Below, in pieces: positions 50,169 through 58,286 of a DNA stretch of 64,000 nt. The stretch's first letter is position 1, and every line of letters starts with the position of its first letter. The stretch comes from CAZRAL01 sp964598005. Lineage in GTDB: Bacteria; Pseudomonadota; Gammaproteobacteria; Burkholderiales; Usitatibacteraceae. Where the stretch lies: contig CAZRAL010000003.1 of the NCBI GenBank assembly GCA_964598005.1, positions 30,926 through 94,925 on the forward strand, given 5' to 3'. The notes under the pieces are model-generated. The model was not told where the DNA came from, searched no databases, and worked only from the letters and a program-made list of their open reading frames with translations. The position numbers and the translations under genes were made by a program.

Positions 50169-50891
50169 ATGAGCCAAGCTAATCCCAAGATTGTTTCTCA
50201 ATCTGCTACGGCGGCCTCTAAAGAAACCCCGGAGACGCTATATCTGCAACCAGTATGGGATATCGCTATTCGGCTTTTTCATTGGGCGCTGGTAGTATTA
50301 ATGATTGTGCTGATCGTCACTGGCAAGCTGGGAGGTAATTGGCTCGAGTGGCATCAACTGGCGGGTTATGCGGTATTGGCGCTGATAATTTTTCGTATTG
50401 TGTGGGGTTTTGTCGGCAGTTACCATGCACGCTTCATTAATTTTGTGCACGGACCTCGTACAGTCGTTAGCTATATTAAAAGTATTTTCAGAAAAACGCC
50501 TGTGCGCTATGCAGGGCACAATCCGTTAGGGGCATGGAGCACGCTTGTGTTGTTAGCGGTAACGTTGGTTCAAGCAGTGACCGGTTTATTTTCAAACGAT
50601 GATGTGATGCTTGAGGGGCCATTCGCAGCCAAGGTGAGCAAAGAAATAAGCGATTGGCTGACAGGGCTGCATAAATGGAATGCAAATTTGCTATTTATTT
50701 TGATTGGTATCCATCTGCTGGCGATTCTTTTTTATATTGTCATCAAAAAAGAGCAGCTTATTAAACCGATGATAACCGGTAAAAAAATGTTGCCAGCCTC
50801 TTTGGAAATTTCTTCGATGATCAAGGTATGGCTGGCCCCCCTAATATTTTCAGCGATCGTAGGCGTGATTTACTTTCTGGTTAAAAAATAG
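50169..50891 (+). CDS. Cytochrome b561-type membrane protein
   Basis: The 240-residue protein has five or so transmembrane helices. Conserved haem-coordinating histidines lie in RLFHWALVVLM, WLEWHQLAGYAVL, LHKWNANLL and LIGIHLLAI. The pattern VWDIAIRLFHW plus FRIVWGFVGSYHARF is typical of nickel-hydrogenase-type/b561 diheme subunits that pass electrons to periplasmic cytochromes. A convergent cytochrome c' gene next to it supports an electron-transfer pair. ATG 50169 is chosen over the TTG two codons upstream. The gene follows the tRNA by 14 bases. Confidence 0.9.
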   Translation: MSQANPKIVSQSATAASKETPETLYLQPVWDIAIRLFHWALVVLMIVLIVTGKLGGNWLEWHQLAGYAVLALIIFRIVWGFVGSYHARFINFVHGPRTVVSYIKSIFRKTPVRYAGHNPLGAWSTLVLLAVTLVQAVTGLFSNDDVMLEGPFAAKVSKEISDWLTGLHKWNANLLFILIGIHLLAILFYIVIKKEQLIKPMITGKKMLPASLEISSMIKVWLAPLIFSAIVGVIYFLVKK

Positions 50892-50931
50892 GGCGACGCA
50901 ATATTCTTGCGCCACCCTTCAGTATCTTGGC

Positions 50932-51381
50932 TTACTTGTTGCGATAATCGTCGTGACAATCTTTACATGCTGATCCAGTTACACCAAATTGGGTTTTGAT
51001 TGCATTCCAGTCGCCGCCTTTGGCAAGGTTCGCTAATTTCGATGTTTCGGCTTGCATTTTTTCCATCCTGACTTTGAAGTCATCCATTTTTGCCCACGTT
51101 TCAGGCTTGGTTTTGGTGTCACCTTTGTCCGATCCGGGTGTAAACCCTTCCATGGGTAATTTACTTAATTGTTCTACGATAGCGGCATGCCGGGCAAAGG
51201 CCTCTTTATTATAGGGTTTTTCACCTTTGACCATGGCTGCCATGGGGGTGAAATTCCAGCCAATGACCGTATAAACGGCTTTACGGTATTTGATGGCATC
51301 TTCAGGTTTGACCTGTGCCATTGATATACCTGTCGTCAAAGCAAAAGCGATTATCGAAATAACGAGCAGGATTTTACGCAT
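50932..51381 (-). CDS. Cytochrome c' family protein
   Basis: The 149-residue exported protein (signal peptide VISIIAFALTTGISMA) has the single C-terminal haem motif CKDCH at residues 139-143, followed by DDYRNK. The N-terminal YRKAVYTVIGWNFTPMAAMV is the first helix of the four-helix bundle of class II (c'/c556) cytochromes. These bind NO or act in electron transfer; which applies is unknown. It is convergent with the b561 gene, 40 bases apart, a recurring pairing. AAAGGAGCC precedes the ATG. Confidence 0.93.
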   Translation of the reverse strand: MRKILLVISIIAFALTTGISMAQVKPEDAIKYRKAVYTVIGWNFTPMAAMVKGEKPYNKEAFARHAAIVEQLSKLPMEGFTPGSDKGDTKTKPETWAKMDDFKVRMEKMQAETSKLANLAKGGDWNAIKTQFGVTGSACKDCHDDYRNK

Positions 51382-51519
51382 TGAAGGCTCCTTTGGTTAG
51401 GGTAAATGTTATTAAAAAAGCAAACGAATTTTATATGTTGTGCGGAGAAATAAAAGATAAAATTAAGAATTAGTATCGATCGATGCACAATTTATTTTTT
51501 TGAACGAAAGGGTTAAAGT

Positions 51520-52635
51520 ATGTTCAGTCGTATTAATGCAAGATTTATTTTTTTAGTTTTTGGTTTCTTCGCGGCATCTGTTTTTGCAGCAGCAGCAGAG
51601 GTAACGGGGGATTCTGCGGAAAAGGCGAAAGTAAAGGATTTTTTTACAGCGGTCGCCGCCGAATTAAGCACCAAGTGTCCCATTGTGGCCACGAACGATC
51701 ATGGGGCCTTTGAAGCCTGCCGGCTGGCATTGTTTAACAATTCTCTGTTTAAGCGTAGCTTGAAAAATTTCGTCCTCTGGGGCCGGCCACCAGAAGGAAA
51801 TATCAACGCCAGTCTAAAAGAATTCAGGGCAACACAATTCGGGCCCGATGTATTTTCTGGAACCTATACACCGATGTGGATGTTCACCAGTGATTTCGAC
51901 CTTGAATATGTCGAGAAAGAGAAAAAATACAGGGCATTGGTTCCCGCTGGCTTTCGCAACGAACTCGACTTTGGTCAGTATCCTTATCCTTTCTGGCACG
52001 ATGCAAAAAAATGGACTGATTATGAAGCGGCCAATACCCTGGCATTTTGGATCGATGCCAAAACCATGAAAATTACCCAGTTGACTTTTTATAAACGTCC
52101 TGACAAACCTCATGTTGCCCAAACCGAGCGCCGCCATACCCCGACCTTTGATGGAAAGTGGATGTGGGTGGATGATAAAGGGCAGCAGCAGCCTGCTCCC
52201 ACGCTTTTTATGGGGTTGTATGACGCGCAAAATCCACATTTGAAGGCGCTAGATGAGACCTATCGCAAATTTGCCTTGACGATGCGCGATGCAGATTGCG
52301 ACTCCTGCCATGTTCCCAATAATCCAGACAAAATGCGTCGTCTGGTACTGTTACAAACGCCGTTGCATGCCGCATCGGAAATCGAACGAACCATTAAGGA
52401 TATCAAGCAGAATCGCATGCCGCTGGACGATATGGGTATTGAAAAACCGCTTGAGCCCAAACTCAAAAAACAATTACTGAAGGATGCAGAGGCATTTGCT
52501 GCCGCCATCAAGGCAGCAAAAAAGTGGGAGGGGCAGAAAAAAGGCAGTGCGCAGAAAAAAGAAAGTGGAAAGACAGCTTATTTTCCTGATGTTCAATCAC
52601 CAGACCATACTGCTTTAGTGACATCAGGCAAATAA
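51520..52635 (+). CDS. Exported c-type haem protein, unknown function
   Basis: The 371-residue protein has a signal peptide (FIFLVFGFFAASVFAAAAE) and one CDSCH haem-binding motif (residues 260-264). The N-terminal 250 residues contain WMFTSDFDLEYVEKEKKYRA and PYPFWHDAKKWTDYE, a large domain I cannot classify. The C-terminal tail is lysine-rich and low-complexity (AAKKWEGQKKGSAQKKESGK). It is divergent from cytochrome c', 138 bases apart, so the three haem genes form a local group. AAAGGGTTAAAGT precedes the ATG. Confidence 0.75.
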   Translation: MFSRINARFIFLVFGFFAASVFAAAAEVTGDSAEKAKVKDFFTAVAAELSTKCPIVATNDHGAFEACRLALFNNSLFKRSLKNFVLWGRPPEGNINASLKEFRATQFGPDVFSGTYTPMWMFTSDFDLEYVEKEKKYRALVPAGFRNELDFGQYPYPFWHDAKKWTDYEAANTLAFWIDAKTMKITQLTFYKRPDKPHVAQTERRHTPTFDGKWMWVDDKGQQQPAPTLFMGLYDAQNPHLKALDETYRKFALTMRDADCDSCHVPNNPDKMRRLVLLQTPLHAASEIERTIKDIKQNRMPLDDMGIEKPLEPKLKKQLLKDAEAFAAAIKAAKKWEGQKKGSAQKKESGKTAYFPDVQSPDHTALVTSGK

Positions 52636-52657
52636 ATCAGGCCGCAAAATGAAAAAA

Positions 52658-52680
52658 CCCCGGAATGTTTAGTTCCGGGG
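52658..52680 (-). terminator. Intrinsic terminator
   Basis: The stem CCCCGGAA/TTCCGGGG has a 7-base loop. On the minus strand it is followed by TTTTTT (complement of 52652-52657), placing it as the terminator of the phasin gene. It also lies 22 bases after the stop of the plus-strand haem protein. Confidence 0.82.
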
Positions 52681-52725
52681 TAAATCCTTTATCAATAAAG
52701 ATAAAGGAGGAGGAGCCGTTAAAAA

Positions 52726-53262
52726 TTACTTGCGCTTAGGTGTGGTTGCTTGTGTAGCAGCCTTCACGCTGGCATCGGCAAAAGTGGAAACCTGTTTTGC
52801 TGCCTTGGTGAGGGTATCTGCCGCAGCGGTTGATGCAGCAACGGCTGACTTGATGGCAGCGAAAGCTACATCGCTACCGGCAGGAGCAGCCTTGGCTGCT
52901 TTATCGATCCCTTCCGAAACCGATTTCTGAAATGCATTCACGCGATCCTCAATCAGCGAGGTATATTGAGCCTGTGTGGAGGTGGCAAGCTCGTAGAAAT
53001 TGCGCGAATAGTCCATTACGAACTCAAGACCAGTTTCAGCCATTTTGTTGCGCAGGCTGTTTAGTTCGTGCGCATCCTTGATGCTGGTCATTGCTTTGGT
53101 ATTTTTGGAGGTTTCGTCAAGGCTGACTTTTGCGGCTTCCATATTGAGCGCAACGATACGTTCAGCGCCATCAAAGGATACGCGGGCAAATTTGAGTGCT
53201 GCATCCATGGCGGATTTTGAAAAATCGCCGAATTGCTCATTGGCCAGATTCATGGTTGTCAT
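52726..53262 (-). CDS. phaP: Phasin (PHA granule-associated protein)
   Basis: Phasins coat polyhydroxyalkanoate granules and control their size and number. The 178-residue protein is helix-rich and begins NLANEQFGDFSKSAMDAALK, with SFDGAERIVALNMEAAKVSL, and an alanine-rich C terminus ending TTPKRK. This matches the phasin family pattern. ATG 53262 is preceded by AAGGAG. The gene is divergent from phaR, its usual repressor, and is followed by an intrinsic terminator. Confidence 0.92.
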   Translation of the reverse strand: MTTMNLANEQFGDFSKSAMDAALKFARVSFDGAERIVALNMEAAKVSLDETSKNTKAMTSIKDAHELNSLRNKMAETGLEFVMDYSRNFYELATSTQAQYTSLIEDRVNAFQKSVSEGIDKAAKAAPAGSDVAFAAIKSAVAASTAAADTLTKAAKQVSTFADASVKAATQATTPKRK

Positions 53263-53330
53263 GTTTAAACTCCTTAAAAGGTTCAAATTAATTTTTTTAC
53301 ACAATAAATTTGAAGATCTGCAAAATTTAT

Positions 53331-53344
53331 TGCGTCGCACAAAA
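53331..53344. promoter_or_regulatory. Candidate PhaR-binding site 1
   Basis: TGCGTCGCACAAAA lies 69 bases upstream of the phasin ATG. A near copy, TGCGATGCACAAAA, is at 53388-53401. PhaR repressors are known to bind TGC-rich sequences in phaP and phaR promoters, so these are the obvious candidates in this 298-base divergent region. This is inference from sequence only. Confidence 0.45.
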
Positions 53345-53387
53345 GAAATACTAAGGCTTGAAAATTGAGAAGTCAAGCATTAATTGA

Positions 53388-53401
53388 TGCGATGCACAAA
53401 A
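53388..53401. promoter_or_regulatory. Candidate PhaR-binding site 2
   Basis: TGCGATGCACAAAA shares 12 of 14 bases with site 1, 57 bases away, in the same orientation. It is 160 bases upstream of the phaR start. Confidence 0.42.
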
Positions 53402-53560
53402 ATATTTTCTGGCAGACAGCCACTTTGAGAAATGTTAAAATAATCAATAAGCTAATAAAAATAAGAGCAATAAGAACATTGTCCCGCTACAGTGGTGGGC
53501 TAATGAAATCCAATTTTATGTCGTATAAACCTCGTATAAACCTGTTTGGAGATCATGTAT

Positions 53561-54220
53561 ATGGCCCGAATCATCAAGAAATATCCGAACCGGCGTCTTT
53601 ACGACACGGAAAATAGCATCTACATTACTCTGGTAGACGTTAAACAGTTTGTCCTTGATTATCAGGATTTTCAGGTTCAGGATGCGCGCACCGGTGAAGA
53701 CCTGACGCGCAGTATTCTTCTACAGATCATTCTGGAAGAAGAAAGTGGGGGCGTGCCCATGTTCTCCAGCGACATGCTGGCCAATATCATTCGTTACTAC
53801 GGTCATGCCATGCAGGGATTGATGGGCAGCTATCTTGAGCGCAGCATCGGCGCTTTTCATGAAGCGCAACGTAAATTTCAGGAGCAAACCGTGTCGCTGT
53901 ACGGCAACGTGCCGTCGGTTGGGCCGGAGGCTTGGAAGCAATTCATGCAAACAGCTGGCGGGAGTGGTGTGCCAAATTTGATGGGGGATTACTTGGAAAA
54001 AAGCGCCTCCAGCGTGATCGGCATGCAAGAAGAATTGCGCAAACAGGCCATGCAAATGTTTTCGGCTTTTCCCTATAGTCCGCTTGCCGATAGTGAAGCG
54101 GTGGCCAGTCAAAAATCAGAACCCAAAACAAAATCGGCCAGCAAACCCGCCGCCAAATCTGACGTTAAGCCCCGCCCGAAAAAATCTGTTGGAATTCGCG
54201 TGCGCGCATCGCGGCGCTAA
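53561..54220 (+). CDS. phaR: PHA synthesis repressor PhaR
   Basis: The 219-residue regulator begins MARIIKKYPNRRLYDTENSI, the diagnostic PHB/PHA accumulation DNA-binding domain (about residues 3-62). A second conserved region follows (MFSSDMLANIIRYYGHAMQG to residue 115). The C terminus is lysine-rich (KSEPKTKSASKPAAKSDVK), a likely flexible tail. It represses phasin and other PHA genes and is released when it binds nascent PHA. The start is the ATG spaced 9 bases from GGAG; an ATG two codons earlier is also possible. Confidence 0.95.
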   Translation: MARIIKKYPNRRLYDTENSIYITLVDVKQFVLDYQDFQVQDARTGEDLTRSILLQIILEEESGGVPMFSSDMLANIIRYYGHAMQGLMGSYLERSIGAFHEAQRKFQEQTVSLYGNVPSVGPEAWKQFMQTAGGSGVPNLMGDYLEKSASSVIGMQEELRKQAMQMFSAFPYSPLADSEAVASQKSEPKTKSASKPAAKSDVKPRPKKSVGIRVRASRR

Positions 54221-54229
54221 TACAAGTAC

Positions 54230-55582
54230 ATGAAACCGGCTCTCAAGATGCGCCAGCCTCCTGCGGCGCCGCGGGTAGGGTTTGTTTCGCTGGGCTGCCC
54301 CAAGGCGCTGGTCGATTCCGAACAGATTATTACCCAGCTACGAGCTGAGGGATACGAGATTGCCCCGAGTTATGATGGGGCGGATCTGGTGGTCGTCAAT
54401 ACCTGTGGATTCATCGATTCTGCCGTTGAAGAATCGCTGGATGCGATTGGTGAGGCGCTCAGCGAAAATGGCAAGGTCATTGTGACTGGCTGCCTCGGCG
54501 CAAAGGGCAACATCGTGCGCGAGACTTATCCGCAATTGCTCGCCGTAACCGGGCCGCATGCGCGCGATGAAGTCATGACCGAGGTGCATAAGCACCTACC
54601 GCGGCCACACGATCCGTTTACTGATCTGGTTCCGCCGGCAGGAATCAAGTTGACGCCGAAACATTATGCTTACCTCAAGATTTCCGAGGGCTGTAATCAT
54701 CGTTGTACGTTTTGCATCATTCCCTCGATGCGCGGCGATCTGGTGAGCCGCCCCATTGCAGAGGTCATGCGCGAGGCCGAAAATCTGGTTCAGTCCGGCG
54801 TCAAGGAATTGCTGGTGATCTCGCAAGATACCAGCGCCTATGGCGTGGATATCAAGTACCGCACGGGCTTCTGGAATGGACGCCCCATCAAAACGCGCAT
54901 GACCGAGTTGTGTCAGGCGCTAGGCACACTGGGGGTGTGGGTGCGTTTGCACTATGTGTACCCCTATCCTCATGTGGACGACGTGATTCCGCTCATGACG
55001 GAGGGGAAAATACTGCCGTATCTCGATATCCCGTTTCAGCATGCCAATTCACGCATCCTCAAATTGATGAAACGTCCCGCCAATGCCGAAAATACACTGC
55101 GCCGTATCCAGACTTGGCGCGAAGTATGCCCCGATATAACGCTACGCTCGACTTTTATCGTTGGTTTTCCGGGCGAAACAGAGGCTGAATTTCAGGAGTT
55201 GCTGGATTTTCTCACCGAAGCTCAGCTGGATCGCGTGGGTTGCTTTGCTTATTCGCCCGTTGAAGGTGCGGCAGCCAATGCATTGGCTAATCCTATACCG
55301 GAAGAAATCCGTGAAGAACGGCGTGAACGCTTCATGCGCCATCAGGAAAAAATTTCCAAACGGCGCTTGAAGACCAAAGTGGGACGCGAAATTGATGTTT
55401 TGATCGACCGCCTCGCCGAAGATGAGCAGGGTAATCGCATAGTCATTGGCCGCTCCACTGCTGATGCACCGGAAATCGATGGTGTAGTGTATGTAACGGA
55501 TACCACCACTGCGCAGCCGGGCGATTTGATACGGGCAAAAGTGGTGGCTGCACAAAATCACGATCTGGTTGCCGCCGCCTGA
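54230..55582 (+). CDS. rimO: Ribosomal protein S12 methylthiotransferase
   Basis: RimO is a radical SAM enzyme with two 4Fe-4S clusters that adds a methylthio group to an aspartate of ribosomal protein S12. The 450-residue protein has an N-terminal UPF0004 domain with three cysteines (VSLGCPKALVDSE, VVNTCGFIDSA and VTGCLGAKG). The radical SAM motif is CNHRCTFC. A C-terminal TRAM domain spans residues 385-445. It is transcribed between phaR and phaC, a linkage that seems positional rather than functional. The phaC start follows 10 bases after its stop. Confidence 0.96.
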   Translation: MKPALKMRQPPAAPRVGFVSLGCPKALVDSEQIITQLRAEGYEIAPSYDGADLVVVNTCGFIDSAVEESLDAIGEALSENGKVIVTGCLGAKGNIVRETYPQLLAVTGPHARDEVMTEVHKHLPRPHDPFTDLVPPAGIKLTPKHYAYLKISEGCNHRCTFCIIPSMRGDLVSRPIAEVMREAENLVQSGVKELLVISQDTSAYGVDIKYRTGFWNGRPIKTRMTELCQALGTLGVWVRLHYVYPYPHVDDVIPLMTEGKILPYLDIPFQHANSRILKLMKRPANAENTLRRIQTWREVCPDITLRSTFIVGFPGETEAEFQELLDFLTEAQLDRVGCFAYSPVEGAAANALANPIPEEIREERRERFMRHQEKISKRRLKTKVGREIDVLIDRLAEDEQGNRIVIGRSTADAPEIDGVVYVTDTTTAQPGDLIRAKVVAAQNHDLVAAA

Positions 55583-55592
55583 TATTGAGAAA

Positions 55593-57314
55593 ATGGATAT
55601 GGATGCCTCTCATCGCAAACCGATTCACGATTCCTTAAATTCAATGCAAGCGTTTTTACCCTTGCTGCAGCACATTAACCTGCCTTCCAGTGGTCATGGC
55701 TTTGCTGAGGCTTATCGCCACTGGATGGAGGCGCTCTCCAAAAATCCCGGCATGCTGGCCGAATTACAGCAACGCTACGTCGATGCCCACGCACAGATTT
55801 TTGCCCGGGTGAATGAAACACCCGATAGTCGCATCGTTGACAAACGCTTTGCTGCGCCAGAATGGCAGGCCAATCCCGCGATCCGCTATCTGGTTGAATC
55901 GTATCTGACTACTTCGCAATTTTTTCTGGAAGCCATCGAAAGCAGCGCGCTCGATGAAGACGACAAAAAACGCCTGAGTTTTTTTGCCAAACAGTATCTG
56001 GATGCCGTTGCGCCTTCAAACTATCTGTTGACCAATCCCGAGGCTATCAAGGCCGCGGTAGAAAGCAAAGGCGAAACATTGCGTGCCGGCCTGGAAAATT
56101 TGCAGGCCGACATGCAAAAAGGTCATATTTCCATGACGGACGAAACGGCCTTTCGTATCGGGGAAAACATTGCAGCCACTCCTGGCGCCGTCATTTTTGA
56201 GAACGAGCTGATCCAGCTCATTCAATACGCGCCCAGTACGCCACAGGTGCATCTGCGCCCCTTGCTGATTGTGCCGCCTTGCATCAACAAATACTATGTG
56301 CTCGACTTGCGACCGGAAAATTCATTCGTTCGTTATGCAGTCGCGCAAGGCTTTACCGTCTTCTTGATTTCATGGCGCAACATTCAGGAGGCCCAGGCGC
56401 AACTGACCTGGGACGATTATCTGGCCAACGGTGTGGTAAAAGCCATTGACGTTACCCGCCTTGCGACACAGGTAGAAAAGATAAATATCCTTGGCTTTTG
56501 CGTAGGCGGCACACTGGTGGCCAGTGCGCTGGCGGTTCTACGCCGCATGCGGCACGACGTTATCGAAAGCGTAACCTTGCTGACCACATTCCTCGATTTT
56601 TCTGAGGCGGGCGACATCACCGCTTATATCGATCAGGCATTCATCCAAGAGCGGGAGCGCGAAGTGGGGCAGGGCGGCATTGTTCCCGGCAGTGAACTGG
56701 CTTTTGCTTTTTCCAGCCTGCGCGCCAACGATCTGGTGTGGAATTATGTCGTCAATAATTATCTCAAGGGCCTGCAACCGCCGCCTTTCGATTTACTCTA
56801 CTGGAACAGCGACAGCACCAACTTGCCAGGCCCGTGGTATGCCTACTACCTGCGCAATACCTACTATGAAAACAACCTGATCAAGCCCGATAAATTGACC
56901 ATGTGTGGCCAGCCGGTCGACCTTTCCTACATCGATATGCCGGCCTTCGTATTGGCTGCGCGCGAGGATCATATCGTGCCGTGGCAAACGGCCTTCTCAA
57001 GCGCCACCTATCTTGGCGGCGAGGTGGAATTTGTGCTGGGCGCATCGGGGCATATCGCTGGCGTGGTGAATCCTGCGAGCAGCAATAAACGGTGCTATTG
57101 GGTCGGCGGTGAAATTGGTCATGATGCGGATCAATGGTTCGAGCGAACTCGCGAAATCGCGGGCAGCTGGTGGCCATACTGGGTCGATTGGCTGCGCCAA
57201 TACAGTGGGCGGCAAATCCCGGCGCGCCAGATTTCCGCTCAGGGCAGCTTTAAACCCATCGAACCCGCTCCGGGCCGCTACGTGAAAGAAAAGACAAGTC
57301 CTGTAAAACGATAA
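55593..57314 (+). CDS. phaC: Class I poly(3-hydroxyalkanoate) synthase
   Basis: PhaC polymerises 3-hydroxyacyl-CoA into PHA granules. The product is 573 residues from ATG 55593; ATG 55599 is nearly as good. The lipase-like box has cysteine: LGFCVGGTL with Cys303. The other triad members are Asp459 in REDHIVPW and His487 in GASGHIAGV. The N-terminal domain contains FFAKQYLDAVAPSNY and the C terminus is as in class I enzymes. No thiolase (phaA) follows; phaB comes after a family B element. Confidence 0.95.
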   Translation: MDMDASHRKPIHDSLNSMQAFLPLLQHINLPSSGHGFAEAYRHWMEALSKNPGMLAELQQRYVDAHAQIFARVNETPDSRIVDKRFAAPEWQANPAIRYLVESYLTTSQFFLEAIESSALDEDDKKRLSFFAKQYLDAVAPSNYLLTNPEAIKAAVESKGETLRAGLENLQADMQKGHISMTDETAFRIGENIAATPGAVIFENELIQLIQYAPSTPQVHLRPLLIVPPCINKYYVLDLRPENSFVRYAVAQGFTVFLISWRNIQEAQAQLTWDDYLANGVVKAIDVTRLATQVEKINILGFCVGGTLVASALAVLRRMRHDVIESVTLLTTFLDFSEAGDITAYIDQAFIQEREREVGQGGIVPGSELAFAFSSLRANDLVWNYVVNNYLKGLQPPPFDLLYWNSDSTNLPGPWYAYYLRNTYYENNLIKPDKLTMCGQPVDLSYIDMPAFVLAAREDHIVPWQTAFSSATYLGGEVEFVLGASGHIAGVVNPASSNKRCYWVGGEIGHDADQWFERTREIAGSWWPYWVDWLRQYSGRQIPARQISAQGSFKPIEPAPGRYVKEKTSPVKR

Positions 57315-57336
57315 AATGATGGCATCAACGAAAATT

Positions 57337-57471
57337 GACTGCTTTCGAAACTGTCGCGAGCGCAGACAAGCGCATGGCGGCGAAAAACCGGAGTTTACAA
57401 GAGCGTAAATGAGGATTTTGAGCTGCCATGCAACACCGTTATGTCAAGCGTAGCAAGTTTAGAAAGAAGTC
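57337..57471. repeat. Family B MITE-like element, copy 3
   Basis: The left end is GACTGCTTTCGAAACT and the right end is AGTTTAGAAAGAAGTC, each with one or two changes from the family consensus. The interior closely follows copy 1. It begins 23 bases after the phaC stop and ends 24 bases before the phaB ATG, so it interrupts the pha operon without breaking either gene. Confidence 0.85.
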
Positions 57472-57494
57472 CAATACACAACGAGGAGAAAAAA

Positions 57495-58238
57495 ATGACA
57501 CAACGTATCGCACTAGTAACAGGAGGCATGGGTGGGCTGGGAGAGGCAATCTGCATCAAACTGGCGCAGATGAACATTCGTGTAGTCGTAACCTATAGTC
57601 CCGGAAATACGCGCTCAAATGAATGGCTGGCCGAAATGGGCGCACGCGGATATCAGTTCCACGCCTATCCGGCAGATGTGGCGGATTACGACTCCTGTGC
57701 CGCAGCGGTGGAAAAAATCAGCAAAGAAGTTGGGCCGATCGACATCCTGATCAACAATGCAGGCATTACGCGGGACATGACGTTCAAAAAAATGACCCGC
57801 ATCGATTGGGATGCGGTGATCAACACCAATCTCAACAGCGTCTTCAATATGACCAAACCAGTTGCCGACGGCATGGTCGAGCGCGGCTGGGGGCGCATCA
57901 TCAACGTTTCTTCGGTCAATGCATCCAAAGGTGCGTTCGGGCAAACCAATTATTCAGCCGCTAAAGCCGGTATGCATGGTTTTACCAAAGCGCTGGCGCT
58001 TGAAGTATCCAGAAAAGGGGTAACGGTCAATACCATTTCTCCCGGTTACATTGGCACCAAAATGGTGACGGCCATTCCGGAAGAAGTATTGAACGCCAAA
58101 ATCCTGCCGCAAATTCCCATTGGTCGGCTGGGTAAGCCGGAAGAGGTGGCTGGCTTGTGTGCGTATCTTGCCTCCGACGAGGCTGCCTTTATTACTGGCG
58201 CCAATATTGCCATCAACGGTGGGCAGCATATGTTTTAA
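57495..58238 (+). CDS. phaB: Acetoacetyl-CoA reductase
   Basis: PhaB reduces acetoacetyl-CoA to (R)-3-hydroxybutyryl-CoA with NADPH, supplying the PHA synthase. The 247-residue short-chain dehydrogenase has the nucleotide motif ALVTGGMGGLGEAICIKL, NNAGITRDMTFKKMTRIDWD and the catalytic NYSAAKAGMHGF (Tyr and Lys). Its C terminus ANIAINGGQHMF is typical. The ATG follows GAGGAG and begins at residues TQRIALVT; a longer frame into the repeat is not used. Confidence 0.95.
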   Translation: MTQRIALVTGGMGGLGEAICIKLAQMNIRVVVTYSPGNTRSNEWLAEMGARGYQFHAYPADVADYDSCAAAVEKISKEVGPIDILINNAGITRDMTFKKMTRIDWDAVINTNLNSVFNMTKPVADGMVERGWGRIINVSSVNASKGAFGQTNYSAAKAGMHGFTKALALEVSRKGVTVNTISPGYIGTKMVTAIPEEVLNAKILPQIPIGRLGKPEEVAGLCAYLASDEAAFITGANIAINGGQHMF

Positions 58239-58286
58239 CATCGACATGCCCTCGTTCCATTTCATGAGTGGAACGAGATGTGGTAT

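Noticed and set aside
49827..50201. Minus-strand open frame of 124 codons crossing the tRNA-Ser gene.
   Set aside because: It overlaps a certain tRNA and the end of rlmD, has no recognisable similarity, and its composition is that of a shadow frame.
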